From contig OY970284.1 in assembly GCA_963715895.1 (NCBI GenBank), positions 3,720,001 to 3,784,000 of the forward strand: 64,000 nucleotides of DNA, in the 5' to 3' direction. Positions 25,368 through 34,131 of the stretch are shown one piece after another. The stretch's first letter is position 1; the number at the start of each line of letters is the position of its first letter. The notes beneath the pieces are model-generated. The model ran no database searches, had not been told where the DNA came from, and was given only the letters and a program-made list of their open reading frames with translations. This DNA comes from JADGNZ01 sp963715895 (lineage in GTDB: Bacteria; Acidobacteriota; Thermoanaerobaculia; Gp7-AA8). A program made the translations under genes and the position numbers.

Positions 25368-26567
25368 TTGACGATGCGATTCGCTCGCATGGCGCTGTTT
25401 GGTGTCGTATCCCTCGGCATCGGAGTGGCGGCGGAAGCCGTGGCGTCAGCTCCGGCGGATCTCGTCCTTCCGGCGCCTCATCCCCGTCCGGCGACGGTTG
25501 CTGCCGCGGTGCGGCAGCCGGTTCCGTTGCTGGAAGGGTGCGGCTCGACCCCGGTCTCGTGCAATACCGACGTCCGCGGACAACTGGCCGGCGGCGATTG
25601 CCTGGCGGCAAATCTCACGCTCTACGACGAATTCGTCTTTCAGAGCAACGCCCCGGAACTGGTGACGGCGACGGTCCGTCCGCTCGACCCCAACTTCGGC
25701 AACGCCTGGATCGGCTTCGTCCCTCCGCCGTCGGACACAGCGCTCTCGCCGCTGATCTCGGGCGGCGTTGCGGCCACCGTCCGCTACTTCCTGCCCGTAC
25801 AGGGAACGTGGAGGATTCAGGCGGGGACGAACGACCGTTTCGGCGCCGGTCAGTATATTTTCGAGATGAACTGCGACACCTCGCCGCCTCCTTCGACCCA
25901 GCTCGCCTGCGTCGAACAGGATCTCCTCTGCGGGCAGCAGGCCACCTGGGATCTGTCGGCGCAGAGCTGCGTCGCCGCTTCCGACCCGACGCGCTTCTAC
26001 GCGATGTACCGCGTCTGGGGAGTGATCGGCGATACGCTGAACATACGGCTCACCTCGAGCGACTTCGATCCGCAGTTTGCGGTCTTCGAGTTTTCGCAAA
26101 CATCGGTGGCGCTGGCACAGTCATCGGCCTTGAACGCCACGACCGATACGATGTCCTTCTCGGTGCCACGCAACGATTTCTACGACATCGTGGTGACCTC
26201 GGGGAACGCTCACGGGACCGGACAGTACACAGTCGCTCTCGACTGCAGCCGCTCCGGCTGCCTGATCCCGATCATCACGAAACAGCCCGAGGACGTCGTC
26301 GTTCCGCGCAACACCAACGCGACGCTGACCGTGGAATCGACGGCCCTCGGCGACGTCGACTACGAATGGTTCAACGCCGACGGCGCGCAGAACAACGTCG
26401 GAAGCGGTCCGAAGTATGCGACGGTGCCGATCACGACGCCGCACAACTACTTCGTCACCGCCACGACGCCGTGCGGTACGGCGACGTCGCGCATCGTCCA
26501 GGTGCTTCCCACTGCCGAACCGCCACCACCGCCGCCACCCTCGCGCCATCACGCTGCGCGGCATTGA
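25368..26567 (+). CDS. Secreted protein with Ig-like C-terminal domain
   Basis: The 399-residue protein has a signal peptide (MRFARMALFGVVSLGIGVAA). Two similar Cys-containing beta modules follow, each with a repeat of the 'vnGqL..gDC......yD.fvF' and 'pLisgg..ATVRYFLPVQG.W' type. An Ig-like segment (ITKQPEDVVVPRNTNATLTV then DVDYEWFNADG) and a Pro-rich end complete it. The role is unknown, probably at the cell surface. The gene lies between clpS and clpA in the opposite direction and so interrupts the N-end-rule cluster. The start is TTG 25368 (GGAGA upstream); ATG 25374 is equally possible. Confidence 0.65.
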   Translation: MTMRFARMALFGVVSLGIGVAAEAVASAPADLVLPAPHPRPATVAAAVRQPVPLLEGCGSTPVSCNTDVRGQLAGGDCLAANLTLYDEFVFQSNAPELVTATVRPLDPNFGNAWIGFVPPPSDTALSPLISGGVAATVRYFLPVQGTWRIQAGTNDRFGAGQYIFEMNCDTSPPPSTQLACVEQDLLCGQQATWDLSAQSCVAASDPTRFYAMYRVWGVIGDTLNIRLTSSDFDPQFAVFEFSQTSVALAQSSALNATTDTMSFSVPRNDFYDIVVTSGNAHGTGQYTVALDCSRSGCLIPIITKQPEDVVVPRNTNATLTVESTALGDVDYEWFNADGAQNNVGSGPKYATVPITTPHNYFVTATTPCGTATSRIVQVLPTAEPPPPPPPSRHHAARH

Positions 26568-26573
26568 GGAACG

Positions 26574-26595
26574 CAGCGGCGAGACGCCAGCGCTC
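26574..26595. repeat. 22-base dispersed word, copy 1
   Basis: CAGCGGCGAGACGCCAGCGC followed by TC occurs here and again at 52203-52224 with no change. It lies in the 44-base gap between two convergent genes here, and at the head of the DUF885 gene there. Confidence 0.7.
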
Positions 26596-26611
26596 TCGCG
26601 TTATCGCACGA

Positions 26612-26923
26612 TCACGCCGGCTCCATCGTGGCCAGGAGCGGGAACTCCTGCTCGCGGGCCAGGGCGATGGTTTTTTCTACTTTCATCTCCGCCACCTCAA
26701 AGGTGTATAAGCCGGCCACGCCAACGCCCTGGATGTGGACGTTGAGCATGACCTGGACGGCCTGTTCTTCCGGCATGTTGAAAACCGACTCCAGGATCCA
26801 GACGACGAACTCCATCGTGGTGTAGTCGTCGTTGTGGAGCAGGACCTTGAACAGCGATGGTTCCTCGGATTTTTTCTCGGCCTCCGCAACCGGTGCGTCG
26901 TCGAGCTCTGCGAGGGGGAGCAT
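26612..26923 (-). CDS. clpS: ClpS, N-degron adaptor
   Basis: ClpS binds N-terminal Leu/Phe/Tyr/Trp and hands the substrate to ClpA. The body matches the family: LFKVLLHNDDYTTMEFVVWI (the NDDYTT core) and the MLNVHIQGVGVAGLYTFEVA segment. EVAEMKVEKTIALAREQEFP at the end is the ClpA-contacting helix. At 103 residues it has the usual size with an acidic, disordered N-terminus. It is convergent with the secreted-protein gene. Confidence 0.92.
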   Translation of the reverse strand: MLPLAELDDAPVAEAEKKSEEPSLFKVLLHNDDYTTMEFVVWILESVFNMPEEQAVQVMLNVHIQGVGVAGLYTFEVAEMKVEKTIALAREQEFPLLATMEPA

Positions 26924-26938
26924 GGGGGTACTTTACCG

Positions 26939-27010
26939 TAGTGGATCAGTGTGTTTGTGGATTAGTGGGTTGGCCGTTTCGTGACTCACCAATCCACTAA
27001 TCCACTGCTT
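26939..27010. repeat. AGTGGATTAGTGG-word inverted repeat
   Basis: AGTGGATCAGTGTGTTTGTG with GGATTAGTGGGTTGG (26939-26971) pairs with CACCAATCCACTAATCCACTGC (26987-27008). A half copy (CCGCCAATCCACTGCTTC) lies at 62055-62072, ahead of the ABC permease. Confidence 0.7.
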
Positions 27011-27020
27011 CTCCATGCCA

Positions 27021-27539
27021 CTACCCCACGCCGTATCGCTCCCGCAGCACGTTCAGGTGGCGCTTCACGTGGCCAGCGGCGATGTAGGCGATCGCGCGCA
27101 CGGTCAGGCGCTTGCCGGTAACCGTCCCCTCGCGCGTCCATGCCTCGGCGGGCAGGCTCGAAAGGAGAGCGATCGTGGCGTCGCGCACGAGCAGCTCTTC
27201 TTCGACGAGACTCCTGATGCTGCGCGCGTTGAAACCGGCCGCGGCAGCATAGGCGTCGGGCCCCCACCTCGGAAGCTCGATGGCGTCGCCGCGGGCAAAC
27301 GTCAGCGCGCGAAAGGTGTGAATGCGTTCCGCGTCGGCCATATGACCGATGACCTCGCGGATGGTCCATTTCCGTTCCGCGTATCGAAAACCGCCGCGTT
27401 CCTCCGGGACCTGGTCGATGAGTTGCCGGACGCTCTCCCGGCCGGCGGCCAGCTCGTCAAGGATCGGCCCTTCGATGAGCGAGATGTACTGCTCGTGATG
27501 CGGTGAGTATTCGTCGGGTTGCGGTCGCGTGTCCGGCAT
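27021..27539 (-). CDS. DinB-family protein
   Basis: The 172-residue four-helix-bundle protein has the DinB_2 pattern FRYAERKWTIREVIGHMADA, the RALTFARGD helix and a C-terminal RAIAYIAAGHVKRHLNVL. Some DinB-like proteins act as metal-dependent thiol transferases; the His residues here (GHMADAE, AGHVKRH) fit metal binding. It is not linked to a thiol pathway gene in this window. I use ATG 27539; the longer frame from 27596 is not supported by a better ribosome site. Confidence 0.8.
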   Translation of the reverse strand: MPDTRPQPDEYSPHHEQYISLIEGPILDELAAGRESVRQLIDQVPEERGGFRYAERKWTIREVIGHMADAERIHTFRALTFARGDAIELPRWGPDAYAAAAGFNARSIRSLVEEELLVRDATIALLSSLPAEAWTREGTVTGKRLTVRAIAYIAAGHVKRHLNVLRERYGVG

Positions 27540-27583
27540 AGGTGCGAAGTGTAACCACACTCGCCCTACGTGGTAGCATCCCG

Positions 27584-27877
27584 ATGGGTCTGGCAATGAA
27601 CATTTTGAAGTCGCTCATCAGCGAATTGTCGCTCACAGCGACGATGCTGCTCGCCTTCGCGGGTGTGCTCCTGATCATCCTCATCGTCTCGTTTCGCTCC
27701 CGCGCCGTCGTCTTCTGCCAGTACCTCCAGGCGATGACCGGCATCAAGCTGAAGCCGTACCAGGTGGCGCGCGTCTTCCGCCAGCGAGGCAAGGACGGCG
27801 TCCGCGAGTTCTTCCTCGATCTCATCATCAAGGAAGACCTCAAGCAGGGGCCGTTGGTGATTCCACCGGAGAAGTGA
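27584..27877 (+). CDS. Small single-span membrane protein
   Basis: The protein of about 97 residues has one N-terminal membrane helix (TATMLLAFAGVLLIILIV) and a soluble part containing YQVARVFRQRGKDGVREFFL. I do not recognise a family. ATG 27584 and ATG 27596 are both possible starts. It is divergent from the DinB gene across only 44 bases, so a shared promoter zone is likely. Conserved-looking codon use in a short gene argues that it is real. Confidence 0.5.
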   Translation: MGLAMNILKSLISELSLTATMLLAFAGVLLIILIVSFRSRAVVFCQYLQAMTGIKLKPYQVARVFRQRGKDGVREFFLDLIIKEDLKQGPLVIPPEK

Positions 27878-27879
27878 GG

Positions 27880-27956
27880 TTGCAGGGTTGCTCGGTTGCT
27901 GAGTTGCTAATGTAGAGGCCACTTACAACAGCAACCCAGCAACCTTGTAACCCTGA
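27880..27956. repeat. GGTTGCTGAGTTGCT-word inverted repeat
   Basis: GGTTGCAGGGTTGCTCGGTT and following pair with CAGCAACCCAGCAACCTTGT and following, with a short middle. It sits right after the small membrane protein gene and ahead of the rpoD terminator. Confidence 0.7.
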
Positions 27957-27961
27957 AACCA

Positions 27962-27985
27962 AAAGGGCGGCCGAGGCCGCCCTTT
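27962..27985 (-). terminator. Intrinsic terminator of the dnaG-rpoD transcript
   Basis: AAAGGGCGGCC-GA-GGCCGCCCTTT is a perfect 11-base stem. On the minus strand it is reached just after the rpoD stop at 27989 and is followed by a short T-tract (CTTTTGG). Confidence 0.75.
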
Positions 27986-27988
27986 CGG

Positions 27989-29821
27989 TTAGAACGTCGA
28001 GTCCAGGAATGGACGCAGCTTCTTCGAGCGCGACGGGTGACGAAGCTTGCGGAGCGCTTTCGATTCGATCTGGCGGATGCGCTCGCGGGTGACGTTGAAC
28101 GAGCGGCCGACTTCCTCGAGCGTGTGCTCGGAGCCGTCGCCGACGCCGAAGCGCATCTTGAGGACCTGCTCCTCGCGCGGCGTGAGCGTGCGGAGGACCT
28201 TGTTGGTCTGCTCTTTCAGGTTGGCGACGATGACGTGATCGATCGGGGAGATCACGCCGCGGTCCTCGATGAAATCGCCGAGATGCGAATCTTCCTCTTC
28301 GCCGATGGGAGTCTCGAGGGAGATCGGCTCCTGGGCGATCTTCATGATCTTGCGCACCTTGGCCACCGGCATGTCCATCCGGTCGGCGATCTCCTCGGCC
28401 TGCGGTTCGCGGCCGAGCTCCTGCACGAGGGCGCGGGAGGTGCGCGTCAGCTTGTTGATGGTCTCGATCATGTGGACCGGAATGCGGATCGTGCGCGCCT
28501 GATCGGCGATGGCGCGGGTGATGGCCTGCCGGATCCACCACGTGGCGTACGTGGAGAACTTGTAGCCGCGGCGGTACTCGAACTTCTCTACCGCCTTCAT
28601 GAGGCCGATGTTGCCTTCCTGGATGAGGTCGAGGAACTGCAGGCCGCGGTTCGTGTACTTCTTGGCGATGGAGACCACCAGGCGGAGATTGGCCACGATC
28701 AGCTCCTGCTTGGCCTGATCGGCTTCCTCCTCACCGGCGCGGATCTCGCGGATGGTGCGGCGGAGCTCGTCATGGGGCGTTCCGTAGAACGTCTCCAGTT
28801 CGCGCAGCTTTTCGACGTACTTCTGCAGACGGCGGCGATAGAAGTCGCGGCGGGTCTTGTCCTTCTCGCGCTTGAGGGCCGCATCGTCCTTGCGGACCAT
28901 CGACGCCGTCTGTGCCAGCTCGTTGTCGATGTCTTTCAGCTTGTTGATCATGCGGTTGCGCGTCTGCGGTGTGAAATCCACCTGGCGCAGCTCAGTCGCC
29001 AGCTCGAGGGTGAGCCGCTCGACCACGCGGTGCGTCTGCTTCAGCGTCCGCTCCGAGAGCTTCTTCGGATCGGCCAGCTTGGTCTTGGCGTCTTTGATTC
29101 TCTTGTCGTGCTTGGCCACCTTCTCGAAGATGGCCATGATGTCGGCGATCTTGTTGACCGCCGCCAGGGGCAGCTTCGGCTCGCCGTTCTCGTCGGTGGC
29201 CACGTTGATGCTTTCATCCTCCGGCATGGCCAGATCGATCATCTCTTTGATGACCCGGGGATCTTTCTTGGCGCTCTCGTAGATCTTCAGGATCTCTTCG
29301 AGGATGATCCGGTTCTGGGAAAGGGCTTTGTAGACCTTCCGCTCGCCCTTCTCGATGCGCTTGGCGATGTCGACTTCACCCTGGCGGTCGAGGAGCTTGA
29401 CCGTTCCCATCTCGCGCAGATACATGCGGACGGGGTCGTTGGTCTTGTCGACGATACCGCTGGAGGCGGCGATGATGTCCTGCTGGACCTCTTCGCGCTG
29501 GTCCATCTCCTTCTCTTCGATGGTGCCGTCGATGGTGACGATGGCCTTGGAAGAGGTGGGGAGGGGCTTTTCGGAATCCTCGACGACGTCGATGCCGAGG
29601 TCTGCGAAACGGATGTAGATCTCATCGAGCTCTTCAGGAAGAGAGGTGATCTCCTCGGGAAGGGTCTCGTAAATCTCGTCGTACAGCAGGAAGCCTTTTT
29701 CCTTGCCCACAATGATGAGCTGTTTTACTTCCGCGTACTTTTCTTCGACACTCAACTCGCCGACCCCCTCGTCAAAATTGGCTTCCTGTTCGAGATTCGA
29801 GCTCCGCAGGCGTGTTGTCAT
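27989..29821 (-). CDS. rpoD: RNA polymerase primary sigma factor (sigma-70, RpoD)
   Basis: The housekeeping sigma factor has about 610 residues. It shows region 1.2 (DPVRMYLREMGTVKLLDRQG), a long charged non-conserved spacer, region 2 (about 375-445: DLIQEGNIGLMKAVEKFEYR, then STYATWWIRQAITRAIADQA), region 3 and region 4 (TLEEVGRSFNVTRERIRQIE). All are full length, so this is the primary sigma factor rather than an alternative one. I use ATG 29821; the frame is open to 29863. It lies downstream of dnaG, 67 bases away, and is followed by a strong terminator. Confidence 0.95.
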   Translation of the reverse strand: MTTRLRSSNLEQEANFDEGVGELSVEEKYAEVKQLIIVGKEKGFLLYDEIYETLPEEITSLPEELDEIYIRFADLGIDVVEDSEKPLPTSSKAIVTIDGTIEEKEMDQREEVQQDIIAASSGIVDKTNDPVRMYLREMGTVKLLDRQGEVDIAKRIEKGERKVYKALSQNRIILEEILKIYESAKKDPRVIKEMIDLAMPEDESINVATDENGEPKLPLAAVNKIADIMAIFEKVAKHDKRIKDAKTKLADPKKLSERTLKQTHRVVERLTLELATELRQVDFTPQTRNRMINKLKDIDNELAQTASMVRKDDAALKREKDKTRRDFYRRRLQKYVEKLRELETFYGTPHDELRRTIREIRAGEEEADQAKQELIVANLRLVVSIAKKYTNRGLQFLDLIQEGNIGLMKAVEKFEYRRGYKFSTYATWWIRQAITRAIADQARTIRIPVHMIETINKLTRTSRALVQELGREPQAEEIADRMDMPVAKVRKIMKIAQEPISLETPIGEEEDSHLGDFIEDRGVISPIDHVIVANLKEQTNKVLRTLTPREEQVLKMRFGVGDGSEHTLEEVGRSFNVTRERIRQIESKALRKLRHPSRSKKLRPFLDSTF

Positions 29822-29888
29822 GTCGTTCTTTCGCTCCTCAGAACCATCGTCCGCAGAGGACACCTGCGTAATCGGTAGGGGCCGATAA

Positions 29889-31631
29889 TTATTTCGCTTC
29901 GTTCAACATACGGGAGATGGCCATCTTCTCCGCGTAGAGCTGTCCCGTCCGTTCGCTGTCGCCCTGACGCTCGGCTTCCACAATTTCTCGTTGGATTTCC
30001 AGATTCCGACGTTCCAGCCAGGCCCGTTCCATCGGTCGAAGGTTTTCGTCGATGCGCTGGAGGGTCTGATCGTCGATGTCCTCGCTCAGAGAGAGCTCCG
30101 AGAGGAGATTGAGCTCGGCCTCGCCCTTAAGATGGGTCGCAACTTGCTGAAAATCAATAGGAGAACCGGACATCAGGTCACCTTTCATGATAGAAAAGAG
30201 AGTTTTGCCCGGTTCCTCAAAATATTCCTCCCGAAGGCGTGCCAACTGCGCTGCCGCCAGTTTTCCCTGAATCGCCGCGATGAGGATGGTCTTTTCGGCA
30301 CTGGCTGACGGGCCGAACGGCTGCCGCTCGCGGCCGGGAGCGGCGGTGGATGCCTTCCCGCGGACGCGGGACCAGACGGTCTGGAACTCGAGCCGGAAGG
30401 CATCGGCAATCCGTTGCGCGGCGTCGTTGCGGACGACCGGATCGGAGACGGCGGAGAGCAGCGGCACGAACTGTTCGACGCGTTCCGACTTCTCGCGCCC
30501 GGTGAGTTTGGCAACGTCGCCTGCCCACTCGCCGAGGCCGAATTCGAAGATGTCGGTGGCATTGCCGAGCAGTTCCAGAAAACGGTCGGCTCCCTGCTTC
30601 TGGACGACGGAGTCGGGATCCTTCTCGCCCTGCAGATCGAGCGCGGAGACGTTCAGGCCGGCGGCGAGCAGGACCGGTGCGGCGCGCAGCGTGGCGTTGC
30701 GGCCGGCGTTGTCGCCGTCGTAGGCGATGACCACGTGGGAGGTGAACCGCCGCAGTAGCGAGGCCTGCCCGGTCGTCAGCGATGTTCCCATCGAGGCCAC
30801 GACTCCCGGCACGCCGGCGTGATCGATGGCGATGGCGTCGAAGTAGCCTTCGACGAGGATGGCGCGATCCATCCGCCGCATGGCGTCCTTCGACCGATGC
30901 AGGTTATACAGCAGGCGCGACTTGTTGAAGACCTCGGACTCCGGCGAGTTGAGGTATTTCGGATCGCTGCCGTCGAGCGAGCGCCCTCCGAAGCCGACAA
31001 CCGTGCCGCTCTCGTTGTGGATCGGGATCATCAGCCGGTTGCGGAAGCGGTCGTAGTAGCCGTTGCCGGTCTTGCGCGGCATGGCCAGTCCGGCCGTCTC
31101 GAGCTTCTTCTCGCCATGCTTGCGCGCCAGCCGCGTGAGGATGTAGTCCCACGAGTCGGGCGCGTAGCCGAAGCCATACTTCGTGACGATGTCCTCACCG
31201 ACCTTGCGCTCGAGGAGATAGCGCCGGGCGGCGTTGTCGCCCCATCCGAGCGCCTGATGAAACGCCTCCGAGGCCTCGTCGATGACTTCCAGCAGATCGT
31301 CTTTGTCGCTCTCCTTCGGCGTCCGCTTTTTCTTCGGCAGCTCGATGCCGACCCGCGAGGCTACGTGCTCCACCGCCTCGGGGAATGTAAACCGCTCGGT
31401 GAGGGTGAGGAACTTGAAGACGTCGCCGCCCGTGCCGCAGCCGAAGCAGTAGAAGAGTCCCTTGCCGCGGTCGACCGTGAAGGAGGGCGTCTTCTCGCGA
31501 TGAAACGGGCAGAGGCCCTTGTAGCTCTTCCCCGCCAGCTTGAGCGGCGTGACCTGGGCGATGAAGTCGACGATGTCCGCGGCCTGGCGGACCTGGGCGA
31601 TGACGGAGTCGTTGAGATCGGAGAAGGCCAT
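29889..31631 (-). CDS. dnaG: DNA primase
   Basis: Primase makes RNA primers for replication. The N-terminal CHC2 zinc finger (CPFHREKTPSFTVDRGKGLF, then YCFGC) is at about residues 40-65. The TOPRIM core starts near 255 (AILVEGYFDAIAIDHAG), with the metal site around AYDGDNAGRNATLR. The C-terminal helicase-binding part is present but short. I set the start at ATG 31631: upstream the frame runs through a GTTGTCGG repeat. It has 580 residues, normal for DnaG. Order on this strand is mutS2, dnaG, rpoD. Confidence 0.95.
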   Translation of the reverse strand: MAFSDLNDSVIAQVRQAADIVDFIAQVTPLKLAGKSYKGLCPFHREKTPSFTVDRGKGLFYCFGCGTGGDVFKFLTLTERFTFPEAVEHVASRVGIELPKKKRTPKESDKDDLLEVIDEASEAFHQALGWGDNAARRYLLERKVGEDIVTKYGFGYAPDSWDYILTRLARKHGEKKLETAGLAMPRKTGNGYYDRFRNRLMIPIHNESGTVVGFGGRSLDGSDPKYLNSPESEVFNKSRLLYNLHRSKDAMRRMDRAILVEGYFDAIAIDHAGVPGVVASMGTSLTTGQASLLRRFTSHVVIAYDGDNAGRNATLRAAPVLLAAGLNVSALDLQGEKDPDSVVQKQGADRFLELLGNATDIFEFGLGEWAGDVAKLTGREKSERVEQFVPLLSAVSDPVVRNDAAQRIADAFRLEFQTVWSRVRGKASTAAPGRERQPFGPSASAEKTILIAAIQGKLAAAQLARLREEYFEEPGKTLFSIMKGDLMSGSPIDFQQVATHLKGEAELNLLSELSLSEDIDDQTLQRIDENLRPMERAWLERRNLEIQREIVEAERQGDSERTGQLYAEKMAISRMLNEAK

Positions 31632-31650
31632 GGTTTTGGTTAGGCCTTCG

Positions 31651-31730
31651 GCGTTGTCGGTTGTCGGTTGTCGGTTGTCAGGGCCATCCCGCACGTAACC
31701 GACAACCGATAACCGATAACCGATAACCGA
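31651..31730. repeat. GTTGTCGG-word inverted repeat upstream of dnaG
   Basis: GCGTTGTCGGTTGTCGGTTG (31651-31670, extending to 31680) pairs with AACCGACAACCGATAACCGA (31697-31716, extending to 31730). It separates the mutS2 end from the dnaG start. In frame it would give residues such as NRQPTTDN, which I exclude from DnaG. Confidence 0.8.
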
Positions 31731-31761
31731 TTCCTGATCCACATAGTGAACTGCATCATCA

Positions 31762-34125
31762 TCATTCCAGCACCGCAATCGTCGCCCCATCTCCCCCTTC
31801 ATTCTCGCCGCCGGGCCGCCACGATTTCACGGCCGGGTGTTTGCGGAGGTGGTCGCGCAGAGCCTTGCGCAGCGTGCCCGTGCCGAAGCCGTGGATGATG
31901 CGCACGGCCTGCTTGCCTTCCAGCAATGCACGATCGAGGAAGCGGTCGGATTCGTCGATGGCCTCGTCGACGCGCTGGCCGATGAGGTTGAGCTCGGCCG
32001 AGACGACTGCTTCGAGGGAGTCGGGAGCCGGGAGCCGGGTCTGTTTCTTCGACTCCCGGCCCCCGGTCGCCGACTCCCGAGGAACGAGATCCTTCACGTC
32101 GACGGTCATCTTCCTGCCGTTCACAATCAACACGGCCTTGTTGCCGTCGATCGATGCGACGGTGCCGGTGACCTTGAACTTCCGGTGCTCCGCCTTCTCA
32201 CCGACGTGGACGTCGCGCTGTTCGGCGGGGAGAAAGTCGATGGCCTTGTCGACTGGCTTCGTCAACGTTCTGACGATCTCAGCGGCGTTAATGCTGGCGC
32301 GGGTGTTTCGGTCCGATTCGCGCAGGTTCTTGATCTCCGCGGCCACCTGCCGCTGCACGTCGTCGCGAAGGCGGTCCAGCTCTTCGCGGAACGAGCTGCC
32401 GACGCGGCCGCGCTCTTTTTCTAGTTTCGTACGCTCGGCGGAAAGAGCGTCGCGCTCCGATTCGAGCTGGCCGCGCAACGTTGCTGCTTCGTCGCGCGCG
32501 GCCAGGACTTCGGACATCTTCTTCTGCAGCTCGGCGATCAGCGTATCGGTTTCGCCGTAGCGATCGCCGAGGTGCAGGCGGGCCCGGTCGATGATCGAAG
32601 AGGGGAGACCGATCATCTGCGCGACGTCGATGGCGCGGCTCCGGCCGGGGATGCCGGCGATCATGCGATAGGTCGGCTGTGCGGTGGCGGCATCGAACTC
32701 CATCGATGCGTTGACGATGCGCGGATCGTTGACGGCGAAGCTCTTCAACGCGGAGAGATGCGTCGTCACGATCATCAGTGCGCCGGTGTCGAGGAGATGC
32801 TCGATGACGGCGGTGGCGATGGCCGACCCTTCTTCCGGATCGGTGCCCGACCCCAGCTCGTCGAGCAGCACGAGCGAGCGGTCGGTGGCGCGCTCGAGCA
32901 CGCGGCGGAGGCGGACCAGGTAGGCGGAGAACGTCGAGAGATGTTCGAGCACGCTCTGGTCGTCGCCAATGAGGACGTGGAAGTCGTCGACGATCGGGAT
33001 GACCGTGCCGTCGGCAGCGGCAACCGGCAGGCCGCTCATGGCCATGGCCACGAGCAATCCGGTCGTCTTCAAGGCCACCGTTTTGCCGCCTGCGTTCGGT
33101 CCGCTGATGACGAGGGCGGTGCTTTTGCTGTCGAGTCTGACCGAGATTGGTACTACCCTTCGGTCAGACGGCTCTTCGCCAAAGGCTTCCGCGCGCGCGT
33201 CTGCAAGCCGCTCGTCGAGGAGGGGATGGCGTCCGTCGATCACCTCGAGGAGATGGTCGTTGTTGAACATCGGCCGCGATGCGCCGACGAGAGAATGAAA
33301 CTGTGCGCAGGCCTGCAGGGCGTCGAGCTCGCCGCCGGCGCGCGCGGCGTCGCGGATCGGATCGGCCTCGTCGGCGATGGCGGCGGAGATGAAGCGGGTG
33401 ATGCGCGCGATCTCCTCACGCTCCTGGATCAGCAGATCGGCCAGGTCGTTGTTCAGCTCGATGGCCTGCATCGGCTCGATGAAGAACGAGGCCCCCGATC
33501 CGGAGCGCTCGTGGAGGATGCCGGTGACGGCGTTGCGATGATCGGCGCGGACGGGGATGCAATAGCGGTCCCCGCGCATGACCACGAGCGGCTCCTGGAT
33601 GGCGTCAGCACTGCGGCTCATCACGTCGTTGAGGACGCGCTGGATGGCTGAGCGCTTCCCCTGCATCCGCTGCCGGATGGCGCGCAGCTCGGCCGACGCC
33701 TCCTCGCGCAGCTTGCCGTCATTGGTGAAGTACTTGTTGAGCTTACCGATCAATGTTCCGAGGTCGGGGATCTCGTGCGCGTGGACGGCGAGGCGCGGAA
33801 AGGTGTCGGTGCGCAGGAAGGTCTCGCGGATGGCTTGCGTGGCGCGCACGCAGCGCAACACGATCCACGATTCATCGATGTCGAGGATGGAGTCGCGATC
33901 GAGCAGCGGAGCGATATCGGTCAGTCCGGCCAGCGGAAGCAGACCCTCGGTGAGGACAAACCGCACCATCTCGGCCAGATCGGCCTGCGCGGCTTCGCAC
34001 TCTTCGAGCGTCCGCAACGGACGCCGGCGGCCGATGCTCGCTTTGCCGAGAGAGCTCTTCGCCTCCATGGCGATGAGAGTCAGGACGCGGTCGAGCTCGA
34101 GTTGCTGGAGGGGGATGGGGTTCAT
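31762..34125 (-). CDS. mutS2: MutS2-type endonuclease (Smr-domain MutS homologue)
   Basis: MutS2 suppresses homologous recombination and can act on collided ribosomes. The 787-residue protein starts MNPIPLQQLELDRVLTLIAM. Walker A is GPNAGGKTVALKTTGLL at about 338, with Walker B-type DELGSGTDPEEGSA downstream. A coiled coil lies around 500-590 and a C-terminal Smr nuclease domain ends VRIIHGFGTGTLRKALRDHL. A palindrome (32015-32080) lies in frame just before the Smr domain, giving a Ser/Arg/Gly-rich insert (ATGGRESKKQTRLPAP). Its place between rpsU and dnaG is unusual. Confidence 0.92.
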   Translation of the reverse strand: MNPIPLQQLELDRVLTLIAMEAKSSLGKASIGRRRPLRTLEECEAAQADLAEMVRFVLTEGLLPLAGLTDIAPLLDRDSILDIDESWIVLRCVRATQAIRETFLRTDTFPRLAVHAHEIPDLGTLIGKLNKYFTNDGKLREEASAELRAIRQRMQGKRSAIQRVLNDVMSRSADAIQEPLVVMRGDRYCIPVRADHRNAVTGILHERSGSGASFFIEPMQAIELNNDLADLLIQEREEIARITRFISAAIADEADPIRDAARAGGELDALQACAQFHSLVGASRPMFNNDHLLEVIDGRHPLLDERLADARAEAFGEEPSDRRVVPISVRLDSKSTALVISGPNAGGKTVALKTTGLLVAMAMSGLPVAAADGTVIPIVDDFHVLIGDDQSVLEHLSTFSAYLVRLRRVLERATDRSLVLLDELGSGTDPEEGSAIATAVIEHLLDTGALMIVTTHLSALKSFAVNDPRIVNASMEFDAATAQPTYRMIAGIPGRSRAIDVAQMIGLPSSIIDRARLHLGDRYGETDTLIAELQKKMSEVLAARDEAATLRGQLESERDALSAERTKLEKERGRVGSSFREELDRLRDDVQRQVAAEIKNLRESDRNTRASINAAEIVRTLTKPVDKAIDFLPAEQRDVHVGEKAEHRKFKVTGTVASIDGNKAVLIVNGRKMTVDVKDLVPRESATGGRESKKQTRLPAPDSLEAVVSAELNLIGQRVDEAIDESDRFLDRALLEGKQAVRIIHGFGTGTLRKALRDHLRKHPAVKSWRPGGENEGGDGATIAVLE
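32015..32080. repeat. GGGAGTCGG-word palindrome inside mutS2
   Basis: GAGGGAGTCGGGAGCCGGGA (32015-32034) pairs with CGACTCCCGGCCCCCGGTCG (32050-32069) and CCGACTCCCGA (32070-32080). The insert keeps the reading frame open and lies in the linker before the Smr domain, where extra residues are tolerated. Confidence 0.8.
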
Positions 34126-34131
34126 GGTTTT

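Noticed and set aside
28037..29878. 613-codon open frame opposite rpoD
   Set aside because: Antisense to a highly conserved sigma factor; no family sequence.
31632..31802. Longer N-terminus for DnaG
   Set aside because: The frame reads through the GTTGTCGG repeat; the conserved protein begins at ATG 31631.
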